Source: Giardia muris (taxonomy: Eukaryota; Fornicata; Diplomonadida; Hexamitidae). Taken from it: 64,000 nucleotides of DNA. Below, in pieces: positions 8,078 to 15,330 of this stretch. Every line of letters begins with the position of its first letter. Position 1 is the stretch's first letter. Where the stretch lies: contig CM016927.1 of assembly GCA_006247105.1 (NCBI GenBank), positions 930,001-994,000 on the forward strand. The letters are read 5' to 3'. The notes under the pieces are model-generated. The model saw nothing but the letters and a program-made list of their open reading frames with translations, ran no database searches and was not told where the DNA came from. The translations under genes were made by a program, and so were the position numbers.

Positions 8078-8438
8078 TCTTCAGGGCACGGAGACGCTCG
8101 TCCTTGGGAGTGGCCCTATTGCCAAGGTTCTCGGGGTCTCTGAAGAAGAGGCGCGCATGGTTCCCAAGGAGCTGAGGTGGGAGGTTGCGGAAGAAACGGG
8201 CGCGGACGGCCCCCGAGTTCCCGTGAGGGCAGGTCACGCGGCCGAAGATCGTCTTCCCGGAGGCCGGATTGACGATTCCGATGACCTTCCCGACAGCCTG
8301 GAGCGCGGCCTCGCGGCTCCTGATGCCCTGGAGGGTGAAGAGGGCGACGCGCTCGCGCTGCTTCACCTTGCTGCGCTGGTAGCTCACAAACGTCGCGTAG
8401 ATGAAGGGCAGGTCCTTGACGACGACCTCTGCGCACAT
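8073..8438 (-). CDS. RPL35A: Ribosomal protein eL33 (L35A)
   Basis: A 121-residue protein of the 60S subunit. The sequence YATFVSYQRSKVKQRERVAL, then LQGIRSREAALQAVGK, then FGRVTCPHGNSGAVRARFFR and NLPPQLLGNHARLFF follows eL33 closely, including the diagnostic V(T/W)..HGNSG.VRA(K/R)F..NLP..(A/L)(I/L)G. It is slightly longer than the usual 110 residues because of a charged C-terminal tail. The in-frame ATG is at 8438; another ATG five bases upstream (8443-8441) is out of frame. It shares a 69-base divergent promoter with uS15. Confidence 0.93.
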   Translation of the reverse strand: MCAEVVVKDLPFIYATFVSYQRSKVKQRERVALFTLQGIRSREAALQAVGKVIGIVNPASGKTIFGRVTCPHGNSGAVRARFFRNLPPQLLGNHARLFFRDPENLGNRATPKDERLRALKK

Positions 8439-8507
8439 TTCATTTTGCGCACGACGATTTAAATTGGAATCCCCCCGCCCTTTTATTGGGCTCGAGAAGT
8501 CAGGGAA
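8439..8507. promoter_or_regulatory. Bidirectional ribosomal-protein promoter region (eL33 / uS15)
   Basis: Sixty-nine bases between divergent starts. It contains GATTTAAATTGG near the eL33 side and the G/C-run plus T-run element ATCCCCCCGCCCTTTTATT at 8469-8487. On the other strand this reads AATAAAAGGGCGGGGGGAT and resembles the element upstream of the P1 gene. Confidence 0.6.
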
Positions 8508-8972
8508 ATGGGTCGCATGTACTCGAAAGGCAAGGGGATCTCCCGCTCGGCGCCCCCGTACGTCCGTGCCCCGGCGCCCTGGAACAAGCACACCCCCGAG
8601 GACGTCTGCAACCACATCGTCAGGCTGGCGAAGAAGGGGATGCCTCCCGCGAAGATCGGGCTCGTCCTTCGTGACCAGTACGCGATCGGCCAGGTCAGGA
8701 ACATCACGGGGTCGAAGATCGTCCACATCCTCAAGGCACATGGCCTTGCCCCTGAGATCCCTGAGGACCTCTATAACCTGATCAAGCGTGCGGTCACCAT
8801 CCGCAAGCATCTGGAGCGCAATCGTCGTGACAAGGACTCGAAGTTCAGGCTCATCCTCGTCGAGTCCCGCATCCACCGCCTCTCTCGTTATTACCGCCAG
8901 GAGAAGCGCCTACCTCCGACCTTCCATTACAAGTCCGACAAGGCTGCTGCTCTCCTGGCAACGTACGCGTAA
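8508..8972 (+). CDS. RPS13: Ribosomal protein uS15 (S13)
   Basis: A 154-residue 40S protein, close to the usual 151. The N-terminus [20 protein letters not shown], the [20 protein letters not shown] block and [20 protein letters not shown] followed by [10 protein letters not shown] are textbook uS15/S13. Start at ATG 8508 after GGGAA. Next downstream on the same strand is the WD40 gene at 9032. Confidence 0.97.
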   Translation: MGRMYSKGKGISRSAPPYVRAPAPWNKHTPEDVCNHIVRLAKKGMPPAKIGLVLRDQYAIGQVRNITGSKIVHILKAHGLAPEIPEDLYNLIKRAVTIRKHLERNRRDKDSKFRLILVESRIHRLSRYYRQEKRLPPTFHYKSDKAAALLATYA

Positions 8973-9031
8973 GCGACGGCCGCATGTTGGGCTGAGGGGG
9001 GAGGAGGACCTCTTCTGAAGTAAAGATTGAA

Positions 9032-10591
9032 ATGATAATGTCCGGACGAGGGAGGAGTCTTGGAGACTCGGCGCTCGTCACCCTGGATGTCAACCCTGCC
9101 AGTTCCGAGGGGGTGGAGGCGATGGGCACAAGCGTACAAACAGATCAAGTCGATCTTGTTGACGTTGGCGTTGGTACCTCAAAACAGCGTCAAGTGGGCA
9201 CTCAGGCGAACATTTCAGACCCCCCACTTCTTAGTCAGACGAAGGCCGTTCCAGACCCATCTGAGCTCTCAAGCTCTTCTTCTTCCGATCTTCTTCAAGG
9301 TTTAAGACGCGCTTTAACCCTCCTCGAGCTTGACGGCTCTCTCAATCGAAGGCTGACACACCTCCTGCTATCCAATCGCAAGCATGCCTCCATCGACGTC
9401 AGAGATGCGCAGTGTACCATCCCTTCGGACGCTGGCCTTGCGTTCTATTCACATGGAAAACTCCTACTCATAGGACGTGAGATCCAGTTGTACACCCCTT
9501 TCTGGCCCACAACAAGCCCTTCAGACCTGACTGGTACATACACACGCCTTCGGACTGGGGCGATCCCTCCCTTTAGTTCTACAAACAGTGTCACATGTGT
9601 CACCCCCTATGGAGGCACCTCCAGTCGTCTTGCCGTAGGGTCTGAACGTGGGACTCTTGGAGTCTTGAACGTTGACTATCCTGCACGTACATGTGGCCTT
9701 GTCATTGGGCCTACTGAGCTGTGTCATACAGACGCCATTCTTCTCATTCATTGGCTACGTCTTGAACAGGCACCGGCGCTTTTGACCGTCGGAAGAGATG
9801 GGAAAGTCCTTGTTTGGCGTTATGTAGATGACACTCTGACCTTGCGTGCCGGAATCATGCTTCCAGTCAAGATCAAAGGGACGACGCAAGGCTCAATCCT
9901 TCAGAAGGCTTGCCTACCCCTGGCCATCGTCTGCGCCTCCATCCTTCGAGATAGTGGTACCACCGTCGAGGTCGCAGTCGCCTTACAGAGCGGTGTCACC
10001 CATGAGCTCTCCTTCAGCCTGAAACCTACTATAGCCCCACAGTTCCAAGCAGACCTTCTTGATTCCTCAAAGACTGGACTAAAGATCTTGTCCCACTATA
10101 CCCTCTCCAGCGGCGTCAAGCGCCTTCTCCCCTTCCCCTCCGAGCTTCTCCGTACCGCTATCAACAAGAGGCACCAACTGTATTTACGCACCTGTCGTTT
10201 CATCCTAACCCAGGATGGGGCTTTAACGTTACAAGACGTCTCCAGTAACCCCCCGCGTCAGGAGCAGCTCTTTGACGCCGGAGAACCTCTTGCAGACTTC
10301 GTGATCGTCGACAAGAACATCATCGCATTGGCAGAGTCCACTTCCGTCCATGTCTTCGAGTTACTCTCCAGTCGTCTCGCCCGCCCGGTCACAAGCTTCA
10401 CCCTGCGGCACGAGCGCTGTCCTAACGCCACGCTTGCTGTCGCTACATTCGAGCGCGGGGTATCTGCGACCGTCGTCCTTCAGGCAATGACTCAGGTCCG
10501 GGTCCTCACCGTCCCGTTGACTCCGACGGTCCTGGCCGATAGCTTGTGCATCCGTCGGTATGCTGAAACAGTCCTCAGTGGTAGGCTCTAA
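9032..10591 (+). CDS. WD40 protein, possible dynein (IFT dynein-2) intermediate chain
   Basis: A 519-residue protein starting at ATG 9032 (a second ATG at 9038) after TAAAGATTGAA. The N-terminal 60 residues contain SVQTD at 34-38 and QVGTQ at 54-58, both resembling LC8-type dynein light-chain binding sites. The rest reads as beta-propeller strands (LAVGSERGTLGVLNVDY; ALLTVGRDGKVLVWRYVDD). A disordered N-terminus with light-chain motifs before a propeller is the dynein intermediate-chain plan, and divergent propellers are typical of WDR60/WDR34 of dynein-2. Alternatively it is another WD40 scaffold. Confidence 0.45.
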   Translation: MIMSGRGRSLGDSALVTLDVNPASSEGVEAMGTSVQTDQVDLVDVGVGTSKQRQVGTQANISDPPLLSQTKAVPDPSELSSSSSSDLLQGLRRALTLLELDGSLNRRLTHLLLSNRKHASIDVRDAQCTIPSDAGLAFYSHGKLLLIGREIQLYTPFWPTTSPSDLTGTYTRLRTGAIPPFSSTNSVTCVTPYGGTSSRLAVGSERGTLGVLNVDYPARTCGLVIGPTELCHTDAILLIHWLRLEQAPALLTVGRDGKVLVWRYVDDTLTLRAGIMLPVKIKGTTQGSILQKACLPLAIVCASILRDSGTTVEVAVALQSGVTHELSFSLKPTIAPQFQADLLDSSKTGLKILSHYTLSSGVKRLLPFPSELLRTAINKRHQLYLRTCRFILTQDGALTLQDVSSNPPRQEQLFDAGEPLADFVIVDKNIIALAESTSVHVFELLSSRLARPVTSFTLRHERCPNATLAVATFERGVSATVVLQAMTQVRVLTVPLTPTVLADSLCIRRYAETVLSGRL

Positions 10592-10654
10592 GCGTAGTGA
10601 GCCTTGCTTTCATAGTCTTAATTCAATAGGATAGATTGGACATGAATAGTCCCA
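10592..10654. other. Convergent 3' intergenic spacer
   Basis: A 63-base spacer between convergent stops, with no gene. It contains AGTGAGC soon after the plus-strand stop, a near match to the polyadenylation consensus. Confidence 0.5.
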
Positions 10655-12262
10655 TCAAGGAAAGAAGGGAGTCAGCCATGCTCGTAGGACGTTGCTACTT
10701 CTACTCTCAGGTGATGAGGATGACGATGACGTCTCTTCGACCCTGGTCATTATGACTTGGCAGTCCTTCCCTCCAGCATCTCCGGGACCACATCTTATTT
10801 TATGCGGGTTCACGTGGGTTTGAGACGAGTCCTTCATCGTCCCATCAAGCTTGTTTTGGCTCCTGAGCAAGGAAAGTTCCCTCTTGAGAGATTCGTTCTC
10901 AATGGTGAGTTTGTTAATACATTCCTGGAGTCTGACTATTTCAGGGCTCGGTGGTGGAGGAAGGCGAATTGTCCCCTCATTCTCGAGGAGCTGACGGACC
11001 TGGGTGAAGTCGCCCTCCTTTGAACTGTTGTTCGCATACCACTTGGCCGTATGGCCATTGGAGTCAGTCATTCCCTGCTCGTAGGGGAGGAGGAGCTGGA
11101 CGACCTCAGAGTAGTTCTCGTGGGCTGCGAGCATGAGAGCCGTGGTTCCGGGGGGGAAAATAGTACCCGCATTGATGGGTGTATGAAAAATGCAAGGCCC
11201 GAAGCCGAAGCCGACTTGTTTAGGCATCTGCTGATGATATGTGTTACTGGATGGTGTGAAGCTCCAATCTGTCGTCGTCTGCGTTTCAGCCTCGCAGAGG
11301 AGGAGTTGAACACAGTCTGTCTTGCCATGATAGGCGGCCACCATCAATGCAGTCCACCCTTTTCTGTTCTGTAGTCCAAGTTCCTTCTCGAGAAGGGCGA
11401 CGTGCTCAGCATGGCCATGCATTGCAGCATACATCAGCGCGGTCCATCCATCATTGTTCCGCTTCCTGAGTTCCCCCTTGAGGAGAGGCAAGCACTCGGT
11501 ACGCCCTTCTTTCGTGGCTTGTATTAGGGCAGTGTTTCCCTCGTTGGACTGGGTTCCAATCTCTTTCTCTAGTAGGGGTATCCAATCCGCATAACCTCTC
11601 TCTGCAGCGTACATCAGTGCGGTTCGTCCCTTCATATCCCGCCTTTCTATCTCCTTCTCGAGGAGGGGAATGCAGTCCACGTTACCGTCGCAAGAAGCAT
11701 ACATCAAAGCGGTCATTCCACTGTTGTCCTGCACCCCGATTTCAGCTCTAAGAAGGGAAATGCAATCGTGATGACCCCCATACACGGCCCAAATAAGTGC
11801 AGAACAGCCTTGGCTGTCCTTCATCCCAAGTTCCTTTTCGAGAAGAGGTATGTACTCAGAACGGCCTTCCCTTGCAGCATGCATCAGTGCGGTCATTCCA
11901 TTGTTGTCTTGCAGCCTAAGCTCCTTCTCAAGTAGGGGTATGCATTCGGAACGATTGGTTAGCACGGCCCTCATCAGTGCTGTCTTTCCATTGCTATCCT
12001 TCTTGCCCATTTCCCCATTGAGAGGAGGTATGCAGTTGGTATGGCCCTGCTCTACTGCCTTCATCAAGGCAGTTCGCCCATCATTCATTTGCATTCCAAT
12101 CTCCGTCTCGAGGAGAGGGATGCATTCCGCGTGGCCGCTCTCTACGGCCTTCATCAGGGCCGTCTCGCCACACAGGCTCTTCGTCGTCACTTCCTTAAGG
12201 TTCCTCTTCACGGTCTCGAGGTCCCCGTTTTTGGCCCCCCACATCAACATGTTCACAAACAT
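10655..12262 (-). CDS. Ankyrin-repeat protein (Protein 21.1 type), 535 aa
   Basis: Starts at ATG 12262 preceded by CTCAAAAGA; an in-frame ATG four codons on is an alternative. After a short N-terminus come about ten near-identical ankyrin units of about 31-33 residues of the form GxTALMxAxxxGHxECIPLLE, for example GETALMKAVESGHAECIPLL and GRTALMYAAERGYADWIPLL. Divergent units follow (TTALMLAAHENYSEVVQLL). The C-terminus has a heptad coiled coil (EIVRLQECINKLTIENESLK) and a Ser-rich tail. There is no kinase domain, so this is the stand-alone 21.1 class. Function is unknown; a protein scaffold is likely. Confidence 0.93.
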   Translation of the reverse strand: MFVNMLMWGAKNGDLETVKRNLKEVTTKSLCGETALMKAVESGHAECIPLLETEIGMQMNDGRTALMKAVEQGHTNCIPPLNGEMGKKDSNGKTALMRAVLTNRSECIPLLEKELRLQDNNGMTALMHAAREGRSEYIPLLEKELGMKDSQGCSALIWAVYGGHHDCISLLRAEIGVQDNSGMTALMYASCDGNVDCIPLLEKEIERRDMKGRTALMYAAERGYADWIPLLEKEIGTQSNEGNTALIQATKEGRTECLPLLKGELRKRNNDGWTALMYAAMHGHAEHVALLEKELGLQNRKGWTALMVAAYHGKTDCVQLLLCEAETQTTTDWSFTPSSNTYHQQMPKQVGFGFGPCIFHTPINAGTIFPPGTTALMLAAHENYSEVVQLLLPYEQGMTDSNGHTAKWYANNSSKEGDFTQVRQLLENEGTIRLPPPPSPEIVRLQECINKLTIENESLKRELSLLRSQNKLDGTMKDSSQTHVNPHKIRCGPGDAGGKDCQVIMTRVEETSSSSSSPESRSSNVLRAWLTPFFP

Positions 12263-12860
12263 TCTTTTGAGTATCGAAGAGTCTCCCTCCCTACCTTACC
12301 ATTCAGCGACCAGGGAGTCTCCTTCTCCACCCGTTTGAGTTAGACTCATGTCGAGTCCCGAAGTGAGGCGGAGGCCCGACGATTAGGGTCAGAATGAGTT
12401 GACTGCATCTTCCGTTCGGTGGGTGGCGATTTGGAGACGCTCTTCCGCCGATTGAAGGGCGTTCTGAGCGAGCAGCTGAACTCCCAATACTGAAGAAGAA
12501 TAGGCCGCCCGATCTCCTTCAGGTCCACGTGGATCTGCACGGGGATAACGATGCGCCTCGTTCCTAGGAATTATTGTAGTGTGCGGCAATACTCAGAATA
12601 CAAGATTTGGTGCCCTCTACTCGATTGAGGCCCAAATCGAACCAATGCCAATGATGTCTCCATTAGGCACATACTGGCTGCCAGATAGACAAAGGATGAC
12701 GCTCTCCACGCTCTGTTGGCGTGGAACACCAATTGAGGAACCACACCGGGTCTGTTTTCTCTTTCTCTCTTTCTCAGTTATTGAGGACGCAAGGGGAGGG
12801 ATACGGAGAATGTTGATCGAGAAAGAAGACCACTGGAGAGGGAGTAAAGGGACGCCCAAT
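12263..12860. other. Unassigned 598-bp intergenic region
   Basis: The longest stretch without a supported gene. On the minus strand at 12389-12589 a frame encodes a helical-looking peptide (SSVLGVQLLAQNALQSAEER then LQIATHRTEDAVNSF) but it has no ATG. On the plus strand a frame without ATG overlaps the next gene. A pyrimidine run (TTTCTCTTTCTCTCTTTCTC) lies near 12757-12776. It could hold a degenerate gene, a spliced gene or a non-coding RNA; none is proved. Confidence 0.4.
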
Positions 12861-13160
12861 TCACAGAACGACACGATTACTGCAAAGAAGTGTGATGATC
12901 ATGAGGGCGGCCAGCCCGGAGAGTCCCGCAGATAGGAAGAGGAGGAGGAGGAAGCCGCGGAAGGTGGGGCGTGAGACGTCGCGCGTCACGTAGACCCAAC
13001 CGAGGGCGAGGAGGCTAAGAAGGATGAGGCCAATGAAACGAGCGTAGGAGCTTCCGATCGCGAGGGTCGGGTGAAGAACCTCCTGGACGTACCCAAGGCT
13101 CTCGAGGGTAGGCGGGCCTAGGTGAGTGACAATGTGCACCTCCTCATCCGCATGAAGCAT
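12861..13160 (-). CDS. Small two-TM membrane protein (99 aa)
   Basis: The chosen start is the ATG at 13160, preceded by CCGAATTGAA. The frame stays open upstream to an ATG at 13283, but that extension is antisense to eL39 and is rejected. The protein starts MLHADEEVHIV and has two hydrophobic segments at about 41-60 (YARFIGLILLSLLALGWVYV) and 67-93 (FRGFLLLLFLSAGLSGLAAL onward), joined by the short loop TRDVSRPT. The size and hairpin topology fit small ER-membrane subunits such as those of GPI- or dolichol-linked enzymes or the signal peptidase complex, but no family is recognised. Confidence 0.65.
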   Translation of the reverse strand: MLHADEEVHIVTHLGPPTLESLGYVQEVLHPTLAIGSSYARFIGLILLSLLALGWVYVTRDVSRPTFRGFLLLLFLSAGLSGLAALMIITLLCSNRVVL

Positions 13161-13200
13161 TTCAATTCGGAAACTGGGGCCTTTAAAGAGGTGCGACAAG
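13161..13200. promoter_or_regulatory. 40-bp divergent promoter (membrane protein / eL39)
   Basis: Only 40 bases separate the two start codons. The stretch contains TTCAATTCGG at the minus start and GGGGCCTTTAAAG at 13176-13188 in the middle, a possible relative of the G-run plus A/T element upstream of other ribosomal-protein genes here. Confidence 0.55.
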
Positions 13201-13356
13201 ATGTCAGCGAACAAGACCTTGGAGAGGAAGCTGAGGCTTGGGAAGAAGATCAGGATGAACAAGAACATTCCGCGTTGGGTCATCCTGAAGGACAAGCTGA
13301 AGAAGCGCTGGAACTACAAGAGGCACCACTGGAGGAGGTCGCATCTCAAGCTCTGA
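13201..13356 (+). CDS. RPL39: Ribosomal protein eL39
   Basis: A short gene of 51 codons plus stop. The translation begins MSANKTLERKLRLGKKIRMN and ends RWNYKRHHWRRSHLKL. It matches eL39: the N-x-x-IP-x-W block (NKNIPRWV), the (R)YN(x)KRRHWRRT-type block (RWNYKRHHWRRS) and the total length of 51, identical to human. The protein lines the ribosomal exit tunnel. The stop TGA overlaps AGTAAAT. It is divergent from the membrane protein at 13160 and convergent with the RNase H2B-like gene, 13 bases between stops. Confidence 0.92.
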   Translation: MSANKTLERKLRLGKKIRMNKNIPRWVILKDKLKKRWNYKRHHWRRSHLKL

Positions 13357-13362
13357 GTAAAT
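13356..13362 (+). terminator. AGTAAAT signal overlapping the eL39 stop
   Basis: An exact AGTRAAY match beginning at the last base of the eL39 stop codon. Confidence 0.6.
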
Positions 13363-13369
13363 GGGTAGT

Positions 13370-14104
13370 TTACCGTTCCTTCTTCTTCAGGAAGGCGTCG
13401 ATCGGTCCGCACGAGGGTTTGGCTTGAGCCTTTCCCCTCTGGGGCTTAGGTAAGCGTTTGGGACGAGGTTCAACAATAGGCGAGGGTGAAGGGTTCGATC
13501 TGGCATTCAACCCAAGCTGATGAGTAAGAGAGTTACCAAGGAGAAGGGAAAGAAGGCCGAGGGCCTCGGCCTCTGTCGTTACATGTCCTCTCTTCAACAG
13601 CAGTTGCGCATATTCTCCAACATATTCCTGCATTTTCTGGTCAGAGTATCTGTAGCCGAAGCCCTCATCTCCTCCGAGGTCTACGATGTCAAGCCCAGGG
13701 CACTGAGTGATGGGGCCTGTGAGGAAGGGGACGAGGCTCGGGATATGTTCTCGTATTACATCTCTCATCCCCTCCTCTTGTCGAAGTTGTCCTGCATGTT
13801 GTGAAAAGGTGGGAAGAGTGAAAAGCCACGGGTTGACGGGGACATAGAAGGTCATGGCCGCCTCAAGGGTACACAAGGCACCATCCAGGAGGATGGAGAC
13901 ATGCTTCTTATCACGAAGCTTGGCACGATAAATGTCCAGAGAGAGACCGAGGTAGGTGGAACCAAGACCGTCCTGGCCGAGTCGCAAACGGCGTGAGAAG
14001 CCTGGGACCTCGATCTCCGTGGTAGCTCGTAGGCCCATTGGCTCCAAAGAGGCCTTCATCCGTGCTATTATTGCATTCTCTCGTATCGGTCCGAGCCCGT
14101 CCAT
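13370..14104 (-). CDS. RNase H2 subunit B candidate with C-terminal PIP-like motif
   Basis: A 244-residue protein from ATG 14104. The block SILLDGALCTLEAAMTFYVP then VNPWLFTLP resembles the RNASEH2B triple-barrel region (DG.L(Y)..TPVDP.FLLLP). The later block GYRYSDQKMQEYVGEYAQLL resembles (Y)(Y)(K)YS.EK...WL..K. The last residues CGPIDAFLKKK place Ile235, Asp236, Phe238 and Leu239 like the human RNASEH2B C-terminal PCNA-binding motif (SIDTFF). Lys/Pro-rich sequence precedes it. RNase H2 removes ribonucleotides from DNA; B is the non-catalytic subunit. Identification is by eye and should be treated as a good hypothesis. Confidence 0.5.
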   Translation of the reverse strand: MDGLGPIRENAIIARMKASLEPMGLRATTEIEVPGFSRRLRLGQDGLGSTYLGLSLDIYRAKLRDKKHVSILLDGALCTLEAAMTFYVPVNPWLFTLPTFSQHAGQLRQEEGMRDVIREHIPSLVPFLTGPITQCPGLDIVDLGGDEGFGYRYSDQKMQEYVGEYAQLLLKRGHVTTEAEALGLLSLLLGNSLTHQLGLNARSNPSPSPIVEPRPKRLPKPQRGKAQAKPSCGPIDAFLKKKER

Positions 14105-14109
14105 ACCAA

Positions 14110-14116
14110 GTTCACT
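14110..14116 (-). terminator. AGTGAAC signal after the SCP phosphatase gene
   Basis: On the minus strand AGTGAAC lies in the 17-base gap between the stop at 14122 and the next start at 14104, an exact AGTRAAY match. Confidence 0.6.
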
Positions 14117-14121
14117 AGTTC

Positions 14122-15330
14122 CTATGAGCAGTTCCTAAGGTAGATGCGCACATCATCGACTCGGCTTAGCCGGACCATGGTGTCTTCTATGTCCTTGAGG
14201 AACGTGTCGGACTTATCGTCGTAGAAGGGGATCGCAAGGATCCCGTTCTCCGGCTGGAACATGTACGAGGCGGCGCAGTTGTCCAGGATGATCACCGACT
14301 CCAATGGCCGGCCAAGTAGGGTCATGTCTTTGACGAACACCCCATTGGACTGAACGCACGAGTTCCGATAGAGGCGGTGAGTGCATATTCCTTGCGGGTC
14401 GAGCTGCTCCATGACCGCGTCGCAGTACACCTTGAGTGAGGCCGTGAAGATCGCAAGCTCATAGTGCCGAGACATCGCTTCGAGGAACTCGTCCACAAAT
14501 GGCCGCTTGTAAACATAGACACTATGAGTGACCGTAGCCCGCGTAGCCGGGTCGTCAATCGAGATGTTGATCACCATGTCTGCATTATCTACTTTGTTGA
14601 AGGAGCTGTGTACGAGCGTCTCGTCAAGGTCCAGGACAAGAAGCTTCTTATAATAGTGCTGCTCAAGAGGCGGGGGAAGAAGAGCCCCTGGTGCGGGCTT
14701 CCAATCCGGCTGCTTGGTGAAGTAGATCGGCTTCTGCTCTCGTTGCACAGTCTCCACATCTAATTCTGGAGATGGGACTCCTGATGATGGCTCCGATTCA
14801 GGTTGTAATGCTTCAGCCACCTCTTTCTCCGGAGGTAGGATGTTGTGCACGTTCCCATCAGTCCCTGGTGGCGTCAACTCTGTCACTTGTTCCTTCCGAG
14901 CCACTCGTACCGAAAAGCCCTCTTCAGTCTCATAATGGCCCCCCTTCCCTACAGACCCCGGAAGAGGAACATGCATCGTCAGTTCCGTCGTCGGCTCTGC
15001 GCGCGTCCGGATCTCGATCGACGCCCCCGCCTCGGGAACACTCGGGCGAGCTATTTGTTCCTCTCGGAGCATGCTATTCTCGATCTGCGTCGATATAGCG
15101 ATGACGCTCTGGAGCTGCTGGGCATTCCCTGTCATCACATGCGTCTCCTGGAGACGTGCCGAGGCGGCCGAGCGTTGAGTTCGCGGGCGTTTGCCCCCGC
15201 AACACCCGCCAAACGCGGTCCGGCTCTTGCGCGTCGGCGCCGCAGGGGCTACCGGTTTGGGTGCCGGCGGAACCGTCGGCAGTGTGTCTCCACGATTGAC
15301 CTGCGTGATTATCGAGCTCAGGTCCGTCAT
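14122..15330 (-). CDS. SCP/NIF-family CTD small phosphatase
   Basis: A 402-residue protein with a disordered N-terminal half and a C-terminal HAD phosphatase domain. The catalytic motif LLVLDLDETLVHSSF has Asp234 and Asp236; further SCP landmarks are VYKRPFVDEFLEAMSRHYEL, AIFTASLKVYCDAVMEQLDP and VIILDNCAASYMFQPENGI then FYDDKSDTFL. This is the SCP1/Dullard type, not FCP1: no BRCT. The N-terminus has a Cys pair (FGGCCGG) that could be lipidated, but that is speculation. The ATG at 15330 overlaps the stop of the upstream RIIAD1-like gene by four bases, so its promoter must lie inside that gene. Confidence 0.88.
   Translation of the reverse strand: MTDLSSIITQVNRGDTLPTVPPAPKPVAPAAPTRKSRTAFGGCCGGKRPRTQRSAASARLQETHVMTGNAQQLQSVIAISTQIENSMLREEQIARPSVPEAGASIEIRTRAEPTTELTMHVPLPGSVGKGGHYETEEGFSVRVARKEQVTELTPPGTDGNVHNILPPEKEVAEALQPESEPSSGVPSPELDVETVQREQKPIYFTKQPDWKPAPGALLPPPLEQHYYKKLLVLDLDETLVHSSFNKVDNADMVINISIDDPATRATVTHSVYVYKRPFVDEFLEAMSRHYELAIFTASLKVYCDAVMEQLDPQGICTHRLYRNSCVQSNGVFVKDMTLLGRPLESVIILDNCAASYMFQPENGILAIPFYDDKSDTFLKDIEDTMVRLSRVDDVRIYLRNCS

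Noticed and set aside
8439..8876. Upstream extension of the eL33 frame on the minus strand
   Set aside because: It is the complement of uS15; eL33 similarity begins right after ATG 8438.
9335..9365. GCTGACACACC resembling a Giardia intron branch/3' splice element
   Set aside because: It lacks the terminal CAG of the known element, lies inside a continuous reading frame and no 5' splice site is paired with it.
12579..12935. Plus-strand frame of about 118 codons
   Set aside because: It has no ATG at its start, overlaps the membrane-protein gene and has no protein-like features.
13161..13295. Upstream extension of the small membrane protein
   Set aside because: It is antisense to the eL39 gene; ATG 13160 has the better start context and leaves a normal divergent spacer.
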